NCBI GenBank assembly: GCA_009663005.1
Contig: VIGQ01000517.1
Coordinates: 15,001-32,500, forward strand
Reading direction: 5' to 3'
DNA: 17,500 bases
Source: Actinidia chinensis
Taxonomy: Eukaryota > Streptophyta > Magnoliopsida > Ericales > Actinidiaceae
A program made the translations under genes and the position numbers. The first letter of the stretch is position 1; each line of letters starts with the position of its first letter. Shown piece by piece: positions 1 to 8,607 of this stretch. Under the pieces are notes generated by a model. The model did not search any database. It was given only the letters and a program-made list of their open reading frames with translations, and had not been told where the DNA came from.

Positions 1-392
1 ATTGTTTACTTTCCCAACGTGTTTGGTGATCTGGTCCACCCAATCGGACAGTTGACAACATCGAAGTTCTGCAGAAGTAGATCCAAACAAAAAAACCAAA
101 AATAGAAAACGTTGTTGAATGAAAAAAGTTTGTGAATGCCTATATATTTCATCATTGTATTTTTCTTCTCAGTCTGTGCTCTTTTTAGTCAATATTTCTA
201 ATTGGTGTATACACGAACAAGTACATAAAGCAATTTCTTTTGCAGTATGTGGTTTTGAATGAAAAAAGCACTGGGATTTTGTACCCATCTAGCACTGGAT
301 GAGAAAATATTACAGCCTTAGTGGTTATGCAGTCAATGCATACTAGCTTGTATCACAACATTTAAATCATCTCTCTCCCTCTTATTTACCAG
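1..392. other. Non-coding sequence upstream of the PRAF remnant
   Basis: AT-rich sequence with no open frame of note on either strand. It ends in a pyrimidine-rich run and an AG at 391-392 that acts as the splice acceptor of the first recognisable PRAF exon, so its right part is best read as a former intron. I found no counterpart of the short PRAF first exon here. Confidence 0.5.
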
Positions 393-486
393 GCAACAGC
401 GCTTAAGAAAGGGCCTCATATTTGCTTAAGTATGGGGCAGAGGGATTGCCGAAGTTCGAAGTTCGTTCCGTTGTCGACTCTCTACT

Positions 487-1479
487 GTAAGTATCCTCGT
501 GGTCTATTTGAATGGAAAAACCTCACAAAAAGTCCGTCTCTTGTTTGTTCTGCATGTTATTTTATTTTTTGTAGATATAAGGAATTGAGGAGTTTAAAAA
601 CCTCTACATAAAGTTTTTGCATGCTTCCACAGTCGCCAATATTAAGGCCACTAAGCCATTTTTTTTAGCTGGTGGAAAGGAACAATTAGCTGTTAATTTT
701 CGGGTGATCCAATTTTCTTCTGTCATTGCAATTTGAAAGCACTCCAAGTTTAGAGGGTCATTTTAGTTCCTTATGATGGCTTTATAAAAGTACTTATCAA
801 AAAAAAAAAAATCAATGAGACCTAATACATGTGCGATTGGGGCTCGGAAGCAAACCTCTTACTTCCGAGCTATTAGAAACATGCAATCAAATGCCAGAAG
901 CGCAATGAAGATACAAAATTATGTGCATTTTTGAGGAAGTAAAGGTCCATGGTACCTTGGATATAAATTATTATAAGGAGTAGTAGAGGCCTTCTAAAGC
1001 TCCATTCAGGTTTTATAAAAGGGATTGAACAAAATATCAAATACCAAGTTCTTTTGCCAATGGAAACAAACTGAGAAGCTTTACCATAACCCAAGTGAAG
1101 AGACAAAATCCTAGATTTTCCTTTTTGACATCCCAGGGAAGTGAGCATCTATGGGGTGGCAGGGTTCAAGAGTCTAGGTCATTCTTACTTTATTTACAAA
1201 AATTCTGTCAGTCTGTCTGAGCCTCAGTCTCTCAAAGTGGGTTCTGCACCTGCTGGCTAATCTCGAGAAATTACTGTTATCTTTCTAAATTTCACACCAT
1301 TCTTTTGTGGTTAACTCAGTATATATGTAAGTAAATTGACAACATCCTTCCTGTTATTTGCCATAAAAACTTTAGCTCCAAAAAGTATCTTTATATTTAA
1401 CCTGCTTCCACTTGCTCTTAAAGGAAATCCCTCCTTTCTTGATTTCAATTTACTCAGGTCCTTTTGACTTCAATTGCAG
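487..1479 (+). other. Former intron between PRAF exons 2 and 3
   Basis: About 1 kb of AT-rich sequence between the donor at 487 and the acceptor at 1478-1479. Open frames here on the minus strand are short and show no recognisable protein. It contains a poly-A run near 800-811 and a short perfect hairpin at 842-870. Confidence 0.6.
842..870. repeat. Perfect 9-bp hairpin
   Basis: GCTCGGAAG at 842-850 is followed after 11 bases by its exact reverse complement CTTCCGAGC at 862-870. It is too short for a microRNA precursor and has no U-tract typical of a terminator. It might be the tip of an old MITE, but no flanking terminal repeats were seen. Confidence 0.5.
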
Positions 1480-1959
1480 GGATTTGAGTCTGCATTGATG
1501 TGGTTACTAGGAAACGAGGAAAAAACAGCTTTGAACATGTTGTGTACAAGGATAATTCCGGGGGCAGCGTACTGTAAGTTTGTGCCTCACACACTTGATC
1601 ATGAAAGGATAAGAGTGCCTAGGTTATCCCAACTGTGTACTACAAATTATACAGTGTTTTCTTTTTTGTGCATGTGTGAAGGGGGAGGGAGGGGGGGGCA
1701 GTTCACTTTTAGGTTCTAAGTGGTATGACTGAATCCATAGTGAGCGATTAATATCCTACCTTGCTTACACATAAAAAAAATGATTTATTCTCTTTTTTAA
1801 TTTTAAATTTAGATCTCATGAAGCTGAGTGCTTTTCTATTTTGGTTGTGTTTGAGGCTTAACCATAGACCTGAATATGAATACGCAAACAAGGTTTTATG
1901 TTTTAACTTCCAAGGTTTGTTCTCTGACGTGGCTACTTAGTTGTCGATTAAAAACCAGG

Positions 1960-2268
1960 CAAAAAACCAGGCACATCACGATTAAAATACGGGCACGACA
2001 TGGCACGATTAAGTAGACCGGTGCGGTGCGGCACGACATGACACGACACGATTAAGTAAGTAGGTTTTTTTGGTCAGCACAGCATGACTAAGTAAATGGG
2101 CCGGCCCGGCACTGACCATAGTTACAAAATGGCACGGCACGATAAGAAAAAAAATGGCCGGCTCCGATTAAGGCCGGCCCGACACGTTACAAGTAAATGG
2201 CCCGGCCCGAAGCTATGGTTGACAGAAGAAAAGTGTGGGCAGGCACGCAGGACCGTTTGACACCTCTA
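1960..2268 (-). mobile_element. hAT-like transposon end with GC-rich subterminal repeats
   Basis: A GC-rich patch in AT-rich surroundings, built from short reiterated words (GGCACG, CGACACG, GGGCCGGCCCG and ATTAAGTA-type spacers). Its right border reads, on the minus strand, TAGAGGTGTCAAACGG (from 2268 leftwards), which resembles the TAGRGGTGTCAA-type terminal repeats of many plant hAT elements. Repeated subterminal words are also typical of that superfamily. Immediately outside, at 2269, DEG protease coding remnants resume, so this looks like an insertion into the DEG pseudogene. I could not find the other terminal repeat or an 8-bp target duplication, so it is probably truncated. No transposase coding is present. 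Confidence 0.55.
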
Positions 2269-2460
2269 AACGGTGCCATCATTATCAATAGTAATGCCGC
2301 GTCATTGTCAGGATGACATTATAAGCCTCAGAAACTGGGTGGTAATTAGGTTAACCTCTGTTATTAAAGGACACCTTCCTTATTGTGCCCCATATCATGG
2401 ACACGCGCAAGTCAAGCTTTTCCATCTTCTGCCAAAAAAAAATCCCCCGAGAAGTGGAAC
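2269..2460 (-). pseudogene. DEG pseudogene, post-protease block
   Basis: On the minus strand from 2460 the sequence reads VPLLGG...WQKMEKLDLRVSM, matching the DEG9-type segment 'FPVLGIEWQKMENPDLR.SMG'. After a frameshift it reads GHNKEGV, like the family's 'DQKGV'. From about 2310 to 2269 it reads VIL followed, after another shift, by DNDGTV, like the family's 'DIILSFDGVNIANDGTV' at the start of the PDZ region. It is cut at 2268 by the hAT-like terminus. A run of T within 2434-2443 adds extra residues before the Trp. Confidence 0.72.
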
Positions 2461-2648
2461 CATGTCGTTTTGTGATTTGAATAAGTGGCATGTTTAAGAC
2501 TTTTACCGTGGAAAAAGCTCAAAATCAAAGCATTACATGAACCAAAAAATTTGAAGAAAGATTCTGTGAATCCAAATTAATTAAGAGTAGTATAGGGTTT
2601 CTACAAATAGAACTGAGAAACCCCCGTGACATATGTACATATTCATAC

Positions 2649-2813
2649 CGTTTATGCCCCATTCTTGTCATAGTCTTCAACGAAGTGATTAACAACTGGC
2701 ACAGCTATGACATCAGAAGTGAAGAATGTGCCTTGAAATAACACTCCCACGCATTTTCCTCTTTCATTAAAAACAGGCCCACCAGAATTTCCACACTCAG
2801 TTCTAGCATTCAC
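2649..2813 (-). pseudogene. DEG pseudogene, catalytic serine exon
   Basis: The exon begins after a good acceptor (pyrimidine-rich tract and AG at 2815-2814) and ends before GT at 2648-2647. It encodes the S1C nucleophile motif GNSGGP at 2775-2792, followed by VFNERGKCVGV and a segment VPVVNHFVEDYDKNG, like the family's 'IPTPVI.HFIQDYEKNG'. The segment before the Ser (VNARTEC) departs from the usual 'IDAAIN'. A TAA stop follows GA just before the donor, where the family reads GAYT, so this is probably a small indel. This exon has no counterpart in the right arm of the inverted repeat. Confidence 0.85.
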
Positions 2814-3831
2814 CTGTCCAAGCAAGCAAAAAAGTCCAATGCTGAACCAATAGAGTGATATGTAATAGGGATGCATATTTATAAAGAGATATATCCAATG
2901 GATCTCCAAATAATTGATTCACGTAAAGCCTTAACATGTATGGCTGAGAACTAATCAAATGCATTGCCATTTATCTCTGCTCAATTGATATTGCCCTGAA
3001 CATGTTGCTATGTTTAATATCATGGTGCACATATGCATATAGTGTGTTGTGTATTAAGGCCCACTCATTAATTAAATCACTGATATGGAAATATCTTGTA
3101 GATGCAATCTTTATGTAGATCTCTTCACGCTGCCATTATTTATTAATTTAATGAGTCGTCTCCTCATTATTAAAAGTTTTTAGCCAAATAAACATTGTTG
3201 TATATATAAAAATGGGGAATCCGATTTATTAGTTACATCTGCCTAAACATATCAATTCACATTTGATAACGGAAATCTATAGAGTTCAAATTGCATTGTT
3301 GTCATACCTTAAATTTGTAATATTGATCATCAATATAAGAAGTCCTTTAACTCAATCAGTGTGTAAATCAGCTAAATTTTTGGGAGTTCAAAATTTCAAA
3401 TGCTAGAATCAGGGTAACATATTTTGTACTGAGAAAAAAAAGGTATAGTATTATTCCATAACTCTAACAATATGAGTAAGTGGATGCATACTCAAAAGTC
3501 AGCTAAAATCTCCTACCCAATTTAATGGGTGCCTTGGCAAAACTCAAGGTTCTGAAGTCTCACGTTTCACACAGTAAAACTATTGAGAATGGTAGGTGAT
3601 TTGTTAAACTACCAAAAACACATGTCAGTTTTATGTGCCAGTCTTTAAGATTGATACAATTTTGAAATGTGAGCAATATGTTTTGCACAAATTTGTCACC
3701 CACAAAAATATTATCTAGCCTTTTGAGATCGGCACGAATGGAAAAGGAGAAATTTCAAAATGAATTCCTTAACTAGATGTGTATTAAACCGTATTAAATA
3801 AATCTTGATGGATAATTTTCTATTTTCTTAC
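2814..3831 (-). other. Former intron of the DEG gene
   Basis: About 1 kb of AT-rich sequence between the two DEG exons, with no open frame worth reporting. The left boundary of the inverted repeat falls inside it, near 3486: sequence to the right of that point pairs with the right arm, and sequence to the left does not. Confidence 0.6.
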
Positions 3832-4040
3832 CCATATAGCCATAAGTTGGGTGAAACAAGGATAGTAATGTGTCATCTTTATCGTCATTGCCAGGTATCA
3901 CAAAAATTGTCAATCTCTCAAATGCGTAGTCCATAATAGTTGGTTCATTTCTGAATGATAGCATGGCCCCAAAAAACTCCACTGGCTCTACTTCGTTCCA
4001 GAACTCATAACGAACTCACCATCACTGACTGGTAGCATAG
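3832..4040 (-). pseudogene. DEG pseudogene, exon between Asp and Ser (left-arm copy)
   Basis: Acceptor CAG at 4043-4041 and donor G|GTAAG at 3831-3827. It reads LPVSDGEF, then after an 11-nt insertion (4001-4011, a GAGTTC-flanked duplication) WNEVEPVEFF and SFRNEPTIMDY, matching the family's 'D.[26 protein letters not shown]'. The insertion shifts the frame into a TAG. The right-arm copy lacks the insertion and reads EFWNEVEPVEF without interruption. Confidence 0.8.
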
Positions 4041-4357
4041 CTGCATAGACATTACCATGAAAATAAAAAGTAAGAACTGATATGCGATATTTTTAAGATG
4101 TATAAGTTGAAAAGGTGATGATGCTATACAAAACAAAGAATGTCTATAGAACAACGAGTCTGGGTTGTGGGCCTAGCATGGTAAACCAAGTAACTATTAA
4201 GTAGCCTAATGAAAAGAATGCATCTGTCAAATGTCCAGCATAAAATATAAATATTCTTAAACAGTTAAAAATAATTGAGTTTGCCTCTCAATACCTTTTT
4301 CATCAAATTTAAGTACATCATTTGTACAAAGAAATTAACCCAAAAAAATAATCATAC

Positions 4358-4584
4358 TTAGGTCACACTCTGGTGCTACAGAAAACACTGTAGCTGAATA
4401 CCATGTATTAGAGTTGTGTGGCTTGACAGTCACCTCAGCGTGGTGTTCCACGCTATGTGCACTTGTTAATACTCTTCTCCCCTCTATAATAAATAAATGT
4501 ACTGCTGTTAGAGTCACATTATGTGATTTTCCATGGGCATAGGACATGTGGTTCCGCATGAGTGCAAGAGACCAAGACAAGTGA
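4358..4584 (-). pseudogene. DEG pseudogene, catalytic His/Asp exon (left-arm copy)
   Basis: From 4584 the minus strand reads VSCTHAEP and PW, like the family's 'VFCVHTEPNFSLPW'. A shift then leads into FIIEGRRVLTSAHSVEHH, where the H of SAHS is the catalytic His, and on to ATVFSVAPECDL, where the D is the catalytic Asp. The donor AA|GTATGA follows at 4358-4352. The acceptor is mutated (GCAA at 4588-4585, where the right arm has GCAG), so this copy could not be spliced normally. Confidence 0.83.
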
Positions 4585-4761
4585 TTGCAAAATCCAATAA
4601 GCTTACTGACAGTATTATACGTGCAAGATTATTAAACAAATAGCAAGGATACGTACTATACACACCAAAAAACTCGTACTGGAATAATCACTATTATTGA
4701 CGAGGATATATAAAAAATAAAATAAAAAAGGTAAATAATGCATTCTACTTTGATAACATTT

Positions 4762-5624
4762 TTTTTGGTTAAGATTTTATTACCAAAAATGAAGATATAA
4801 ACAGAAGCTCAAAAACCTACAGGGGCACCTAGGGAACAATTTTAGAGAATACACAAAACATATTAATAAACAACACAAAACCAGCTTAAACATAACGAGA
4901 CAACGATATAAAAGAAATAAAATAAAATCAACCTGAAAGGAAACACACGCTTTGACCTCCCAACAACCATAAAAAAAGGAACAACTAGCTTTTCCACCAA
5001 ACATGGTAGAGGTTTTGAATCTATTAGCCGAATTTCATCAATTTTCTTCCCGTGCATTTGGAGTATATCTGCCACCTCACGATTTGAGGCACTGACTTGA
5101 TCTCTATGTTCTGCGCTAGTCGTAATATTTGACACTGTTCATCTCTCTTTTTGTAGACAAGATCAAAAGAGCATCAAAATTGTCGGAACAAGATGGCAAG
5201 GGATGAATATTTCGAGGTGACTTCTTCAAGCGTATCAACGCACTGGCATCCAATAGGCAAAATACTATGCTAGTGTCTGTTTTCTTTTTCTTTCTTTTTT
5301 AATTTCAGTTCAAGTATTTGATGCTTCTTTAGAGATTTCTCTAGGCAACATTGACCTAGATTTTGTAGAAGCTTGAGGGCAAACATTTGTTGCATGACCA
5401 CAAATCTCGCAATGGCAACACTTTTGGGGCCTCCAATTTTTTTCCAACTGTTATTTCATACGACCCCATATCCAATAGTTAAAACTTATATTCATCTATG
5501 TGTTCCCCATAGCAATTTGATAAATACATAAAAAAAAACATAACAAATTAACAAAGAAAATAATTAGGGTTTTGAGGAATACCTTTAGGAAGTCCCATCA
5601 GGGTTTTTTCTTTTTCTTCTCCAT
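4762..5624 (-). mobile_element. CCHC zinc-knuckle fragment with LINE-like tail (left arm)
   Basis: A minus-strand unit. It starts with a short basic exon from ATG at 5624 (MEKKKKK..., stop in this copy) to a donor AAG|GTATTC at 5583-5582. A frame at 5435-5310 follows, reading WRPQKCCHCEICGHATNVCP: an exact C-x2-C-x4-H-x4-C zinc knuckle, ending at a TGA. The W-x-P-x-[KR]-C-x2-C setting resembles the CCHC segment of plant DUF4283/zf-CCHC_4 proteins, a domain also found in plant LINE ORF1-like reading frames. The unit ends near 4762-4790 with TTTTTGGTAATAAAATCTTAACC and an A-run, much like a LINE 3' end. No endonuclease or reverse transcriptase is present. The knuckle is seen directly; assignment to LINE origin is inference. 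Confidence 0.6.
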
Positions 5625-6202
5625 CCTCGTAATTTTGAGCTTACGAAGAGAACAAGTTTGATGAACCTGAAGAGTAAGAGGAAACTATGTGAAGTCGATG
5701 GGGTTTTGGTGAGAGAGAAGGGGAATCCCAGGTTTTCTTGGTGGTGATGGCGAGAGAAGTCGATAAGAAGTTTTTTGGTTTAACCATAGGATTTTGGAGA
5801 AATTATAGAGAGATTTTTGGTAGGAGAGCCAATATTTGTGCAGTATAGTGCGAATGCTCTGAGGCACTTGGCTTTTCTTGTGTTATGGTTTTGTATACAT
5901 AGAAGTCTTATATGTAATATGTACTAAAAGTAAAATGCCAGTGTAATATTGAGCATAGCATACACCCAATTTTGAAACGTCCCACATTGCTTTACAATTT
6001 TGTACGTACCAACTCATTACCCAAATAGAACCAACCAAGAATACCAGGAACGGCAACTCAACTTCTACCACAGCTTTAAATTTGTAACCTACTCTTTTTT
6101 ATTGATAATTGTATATTTTTTTATGAATTTATCCACGTTCCCCCCATTTCCAAATGATTTGAATTTCTAGTTTATCACACATACAAACCACATAGCGATA
6201 TA
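5625..6202. other. Non-coding left-arm segment next to the axis
   Basis: Sequence upstream (minus strand) of the ATG at 5624. It pairs with 6341-7020. On the minus strand it holds a C/T-rich leader-like stretch with TCTCACC and CCATCACCA words just before the ATG, which looks like a 5' untranslated region. Open frames here do not match those in the mirror copy, so I do not call them genes. Confidence 0.5.
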
Positions 6203-6216
6203 TACATAACTTCATT

Positions 6217-6326
6217 GGACATTCCTCCTATGGAATTGTAATTTTCAGAGCACTTCTTGTTTCTCTTCGTACGTGTCTAGATCTTCATTCTGCTACACAG
6301 TAAACAAGAGAAAGCGAAAAGGCAAA
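6217..6326 (-). other. Spacer at the axis of the inverted repeat, with exon fragment
   Basis: About 110 bp separating the two arms. On the minus strand an acceptor-like CTGTGTAGCAG precedes a short open stretch at 6289-6245 reading NEDLDTYEEKQEVL then TGA. The same sequence in better shape occurs at 16260-16319 (NEDLATKRNMKEAADRKFQ then stop), also after a pyrimidine tract and AG. The spacer therefore carries a copy of a possible last exon of an unidentified gene. The gene is not recognised. Confidence 0.5.
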
Positions 6327-6821
6327 AATGAAGTTATGTATTTATCCCTATGTTATTTGCATGCTGATAACTAGAAATTGAAATCATTTGAAAATGGTGG
6401 ACTTGTATAAATTCATGAAAAATATACAATTATCGACTAAAAAAGAGTATTATTTACAAACAAAGAGTGTGGAAGTTGAGTTTGCTCATGGTTCCTGGAC
6501 ATTTTGCTTTCTTCTTTTTCAGTCACCTAGGTCCTAGTCTGGGTTTGTTTTCTAATTGGGTAATTGAGTTGGTACAAAAATTGCAATGCGACATTTTCCA
6601 AAATTGGTTTATGCTATTGCTCAACCTACATTTTGCATTTTATCATAGTTTCTATATTACAAAACCCTACACAAGAAAAGTCCAAGCACCTCAGGAGCAT
6701 TTACACAATCACTATCCCTGCACAATGTTGCTTCTCCTACTAAAAATTCTCTCTATATTTCTCCCAAAACCTTATGGGTTTAACACAAAAACCTTCTCCT
6801 CACCCACCCCCCCCAAAAAAA

Positions 6822-6823
<2 letters not shown>

Positions 6824-6856
<33 letters not shown>
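6824..6856. repeat. 33-base poly-C tract
   Basis: An uninterrupted run of 33 C, preceded by eight C and nine A. The matching place in the left arm has ordinary sequence, so the run expanded after the arms separated. The complementary strand is poly-G and could form quadruplexes. The run length may also be a sequencing or assembly error, as such homopolymers are often misread. Confidence 0.9.
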
Positions 6857-6858
<2 letters not shown>

Positions 6859-7020
6859 AACCTCTCTCGCCATCACCATCGAGAAAACTTGGCATTCTTC
6901 TTCTCTTTCACCAAAACCCCATCAATTTCACATAGTTTTCACTTGCTCTTCAGGTTCATCTAACTTGTTTTCTTCCTAAGATCCTTGGCTAAGAGTTATA
7001 CTGAGCTCAAAATTACGAGG

Positions 7021-7860
7021 ATGGAGTAGAAAAAGAAAAAACCTGGATGGGATTACCTGAAGGTATTCGTCAAAACCCTAATTATTTTCTTTGTTAATTT
7101 GTTATGTTTTTTTTTATTTATTTATCAAATTTCTATGGGAAACCTCCGTGCATGGATGAATATAATTTTAATTATTGGATATGGGCCGTATGAAATTACA
7201 GTTGGAACAAAATTAGAGGCCCCAAAGGTGTTGCCATTGCAAGATTTGTGGTCATGCAACAAATGTTTGCCCATCAAGTCAATGTTTCCTAGAGAAATCT
7301 CTAAAGAAGAAGCATCGAATACTTGAACTGAAATTAAAAAAAGAAAGACAGACACTATTATAGTATTTTTCCTATTGGATGCCAGTGGTTGATCCACTTG
7401 AATAAGTTCGTGCTCTAAAAAGGTCAATCCCTTTGCCATCTTGTTCCGACCAATTTGATGCTCTTGATTATTGTTCTCCAAAAAAGAGATGAACACATGT
7501 CGATATTATGAATAACGCAAAACCTAAAGATCAAGTCCCTCAAATGGTAATGTGGCAGTTGATCATACTCCAAATTGAGTGAAATTCGGCTAATAGATTT
7601 AAAATCTCCCACCATGTTTGGTGGAAAAGGTAGTTGTTCCTTTCTTTATGGTTGTTAGGAGATCAAAGCGGTGTGTTTCCTTTCAGGTTGATTTTATTTT
7701 ATATCGTTGTCTCTCGGATTGTGAGAGTTATTTTTAAGCTGATTTTGTGTTGTTTATTAATGTGTTTTGTGTAGTCTCTAAAATTGTTCCTTAGGTGTCT
7801 TGTGGGTTTTGAGCCTTTGTTTATATCTTCTTTTTTGGTAATAAAATCTTAACAAAAAAG
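7021..7860 (+). mobile_element. CCHC zinc-knuckle fragment with LINE-like tail (right arm)
   Basis: Mirror copy of the minus-strand unit at 4762-5624. The short exon from ATG at 7021 has a TAG as third codon, whereas the left copy has its stop at a later codon, and it ends at AAG|GTATTC near 7062. The knuckle frame at 7217-7276 reads RPQRCCHCKICGHATNVCP, keeping all four metal ligands. It ends near 7840-7860 in TTTTTTGGTAATAAAATCTTAAC and an A-run. Long antisense frames over this region are by-products. Confidence 0.6.
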
Positions 7861-8033
7861 AATGTTATCAAAACAGAAATCATTGTTTACCTTTTCTATT
7901 TTATTTCTATCCATCGTCTTCAATAATAGTGATTATTCCAGTACAGGTTTTTTGGTACGTATCCTTGCTTTTTGTTTGATAATCATGCATTCATGTGTAT
8001 AATACCATAAGTAAAACTTGTTGGATTTTGCAG

Positions 8034-8315
8034 TTACTTATCTTGGTCTCTTGCACTCATGTTAGTCATGTAAAACTAGATGTTGTGTACCAATGGAAAA
8101 TCACTAAATATGACTGTTAAGAGCTCTTGCACTCATGTAAAACTAGATGTCGTGTACCAATGGAAAATCACTAAATATGACTTTCAGAGGCAGGGGTTTA
8201 TTATAAGGGCTAAAGTCTAATTTTTGCACATAGGTTCTGAGGTTAGCTCAAGCTACACAACTCTAATACATGGCATACAACTATAGTGCTTTCTGTAGCA
8301 CCAGTGTGACCTAGG
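8034..8315 (+). pseudogene. DEG pseudogene, His/Asp exon (right-arm copy)
   Basis: The acceptor TTTTGCAG at 8026-8033 is intact here, unlike in the left arm. The exon opens with LVSCTH as expected but is then disrupted by an imperfect tandem duplication. The stretch that should encode GRRVLTSAHSVEHH is replaced by unrelated sequence, so the catalytic His is lost. The end of the exon (ACACAACTCTAATACATGG through GTGTGACCTAG) still matches the left copy, including the donor region at 8316. Confidence 0.75.
8047..8182 (+). repeat. Imperfect tandem duplication inside the right-arm DEG exon
   Basis: The segment from CTCTTGCACTCATG to CACTAAATATGACT occurs at 8047-8115 (69 bp) and again at 8124-8182 (59 bp). 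The first copy has an extra ATGTTAGTC-like stretch and the two differ at only about one other base. The left arm has a single, more diverged version, so the duplication is younger than the inverted repeat. Confidence 0.85.
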
Positions 8316-8607
8316 GTATGATTATTTTTTGGGGTTAATTTCTCTGTACAATGTACGAAAAAGGTGTTGGGAGGCAAACTCAATTATTCTTAACTGTTTA
8401 AGAATATTTATATTTTATACTGGACTGATTTGACAGATGCATTCTTTTAATTAGAAGGCTAGTTCATTGTTTTACTGTGCTAAGCCCACAACCCAGCCTC
8501 GTTGTTCTATATTCATTCTTTGTTTTGTATAGTATCACCATTTTCAACGTATGCATCTTAAAAACTATCGCGTATTAGTTCTTACTTCTGTTTTTCATGG
8601 TGATGTC

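Larger units (their letters stand above)
393..1915 (+). pseudogene. Decayed PRAF-type (PH/RCC1/FYVE) gene, PH-domain exons
   Basis: PRAF proteins are plant proteins with an N-terminal PH domain, RCC1 repeats and a FYVE finger. Three pieces of the PH domain lie in order. Exon 393-486 starts after AG 391-392 and ends at ACT|GTAAGT; it reads ALKKGPH, then LKYG, then PKF and RLST after removing small insertions, as in the family's 'ALKKG..LLKYG..GKPKFCPFRLS'. A 7-base duplication (GAAGTTC) breaks the frame. Exon 1480-1573, again AG...ACT|GTAAGT, reads ESALMW, GNEEK and RIIPG, ending in PGQRT once one extra G is discounted; the family has 'RIIPGQRT' at this exon border. A third piece near 1849-1915 reads FE..P.RPE.EY, like the family's 'FQRYPRPEKEY', with an in-frame stop and a 1-base insertion. 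RCC1 and FYVE parts are absent. Family assignment is from recognised motifs; the splice sites and frameshifts are seen directly. Confidence 0.83.
2269..4584 (-). pseudogene. Decayed DEG9-like (HtrA/S1C) serine protease gene
   Basis: DEG/HtrA proteases are ATP-independent S1C serine proteases with a trypsin-like domain and PDZ domain(s). Reading the minus strand from 4584 down, four blocks appear in family order: the His/Asp exon (4358-4584), the next exon (3832-4040), the catalytic Ser exon (2649-2813) and a post-protease block (2269-2460). Wording follows DEG9-type proteins: GRRVLTSAHSVEHH, ECDL, PVEF, GNSGGPVFN.GKCVG, WQKME.LDLR, NDGTV. Defects are an 11-nt insertion with a downstream stop, a lost acceptor, frameshifts in the His exon and C-terminal block, and a hAT-like end where the gene should continue. 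No N-terminal targeting sequence or complete PDZ region is present. The 5' part (4358-4584 and 3832-4040) lies inside the large inverted repeat; the Ser exon does not. It cannot make a working protease. Confidence 0.85.
3486..6216 (+). repeat. Large inverted repeat, left arm
   Basis: About 2.73 kb that is the diverged reverse complement of 6327-9145. Correspondences run in mirror order: 6203-6216 with 6327-6340 (14 of 14), 6105-6175 with 6368-6440, 5583-5624 with 7021-7062, 5376-5435 with 7217-7276, about 4762-5000 with 7615-7860, 4358-4584 with 8034-8315, 3832-4040 with 8608-8762, and 3490-3720 with 8920-9144. Pairing fades at about 3486. Small indels and substitutions are scattered throughout. 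Confidence 0.93.

Noticed and set aside
1960..2268. CRISPR-like spaced repeats
   Set aside because: The words are short and irregularly spaced and the DNA is plant nuclear. The hAT-like subterminal repeat reading fits better.
2649..4584. A functional DEG protease gene
   Set aside because: Although His, Asp and Ser motifs are visible, frameshifts, a lost acceptor and the missing PDZ end rule out an intact product.
6467..6979. A 170-codon plus-strand frame with a proline run
   Set aside because: The proline run is the C homopolymer, the frame is not conserved in the mirror arm, and no domain is recognisable.
7125..7496. A 123-codon minus-strand frame in the right arm
   Set aside because: It is antisense to the CCHC knuckle frame, and the left-arm counterpart is not open in the same way.
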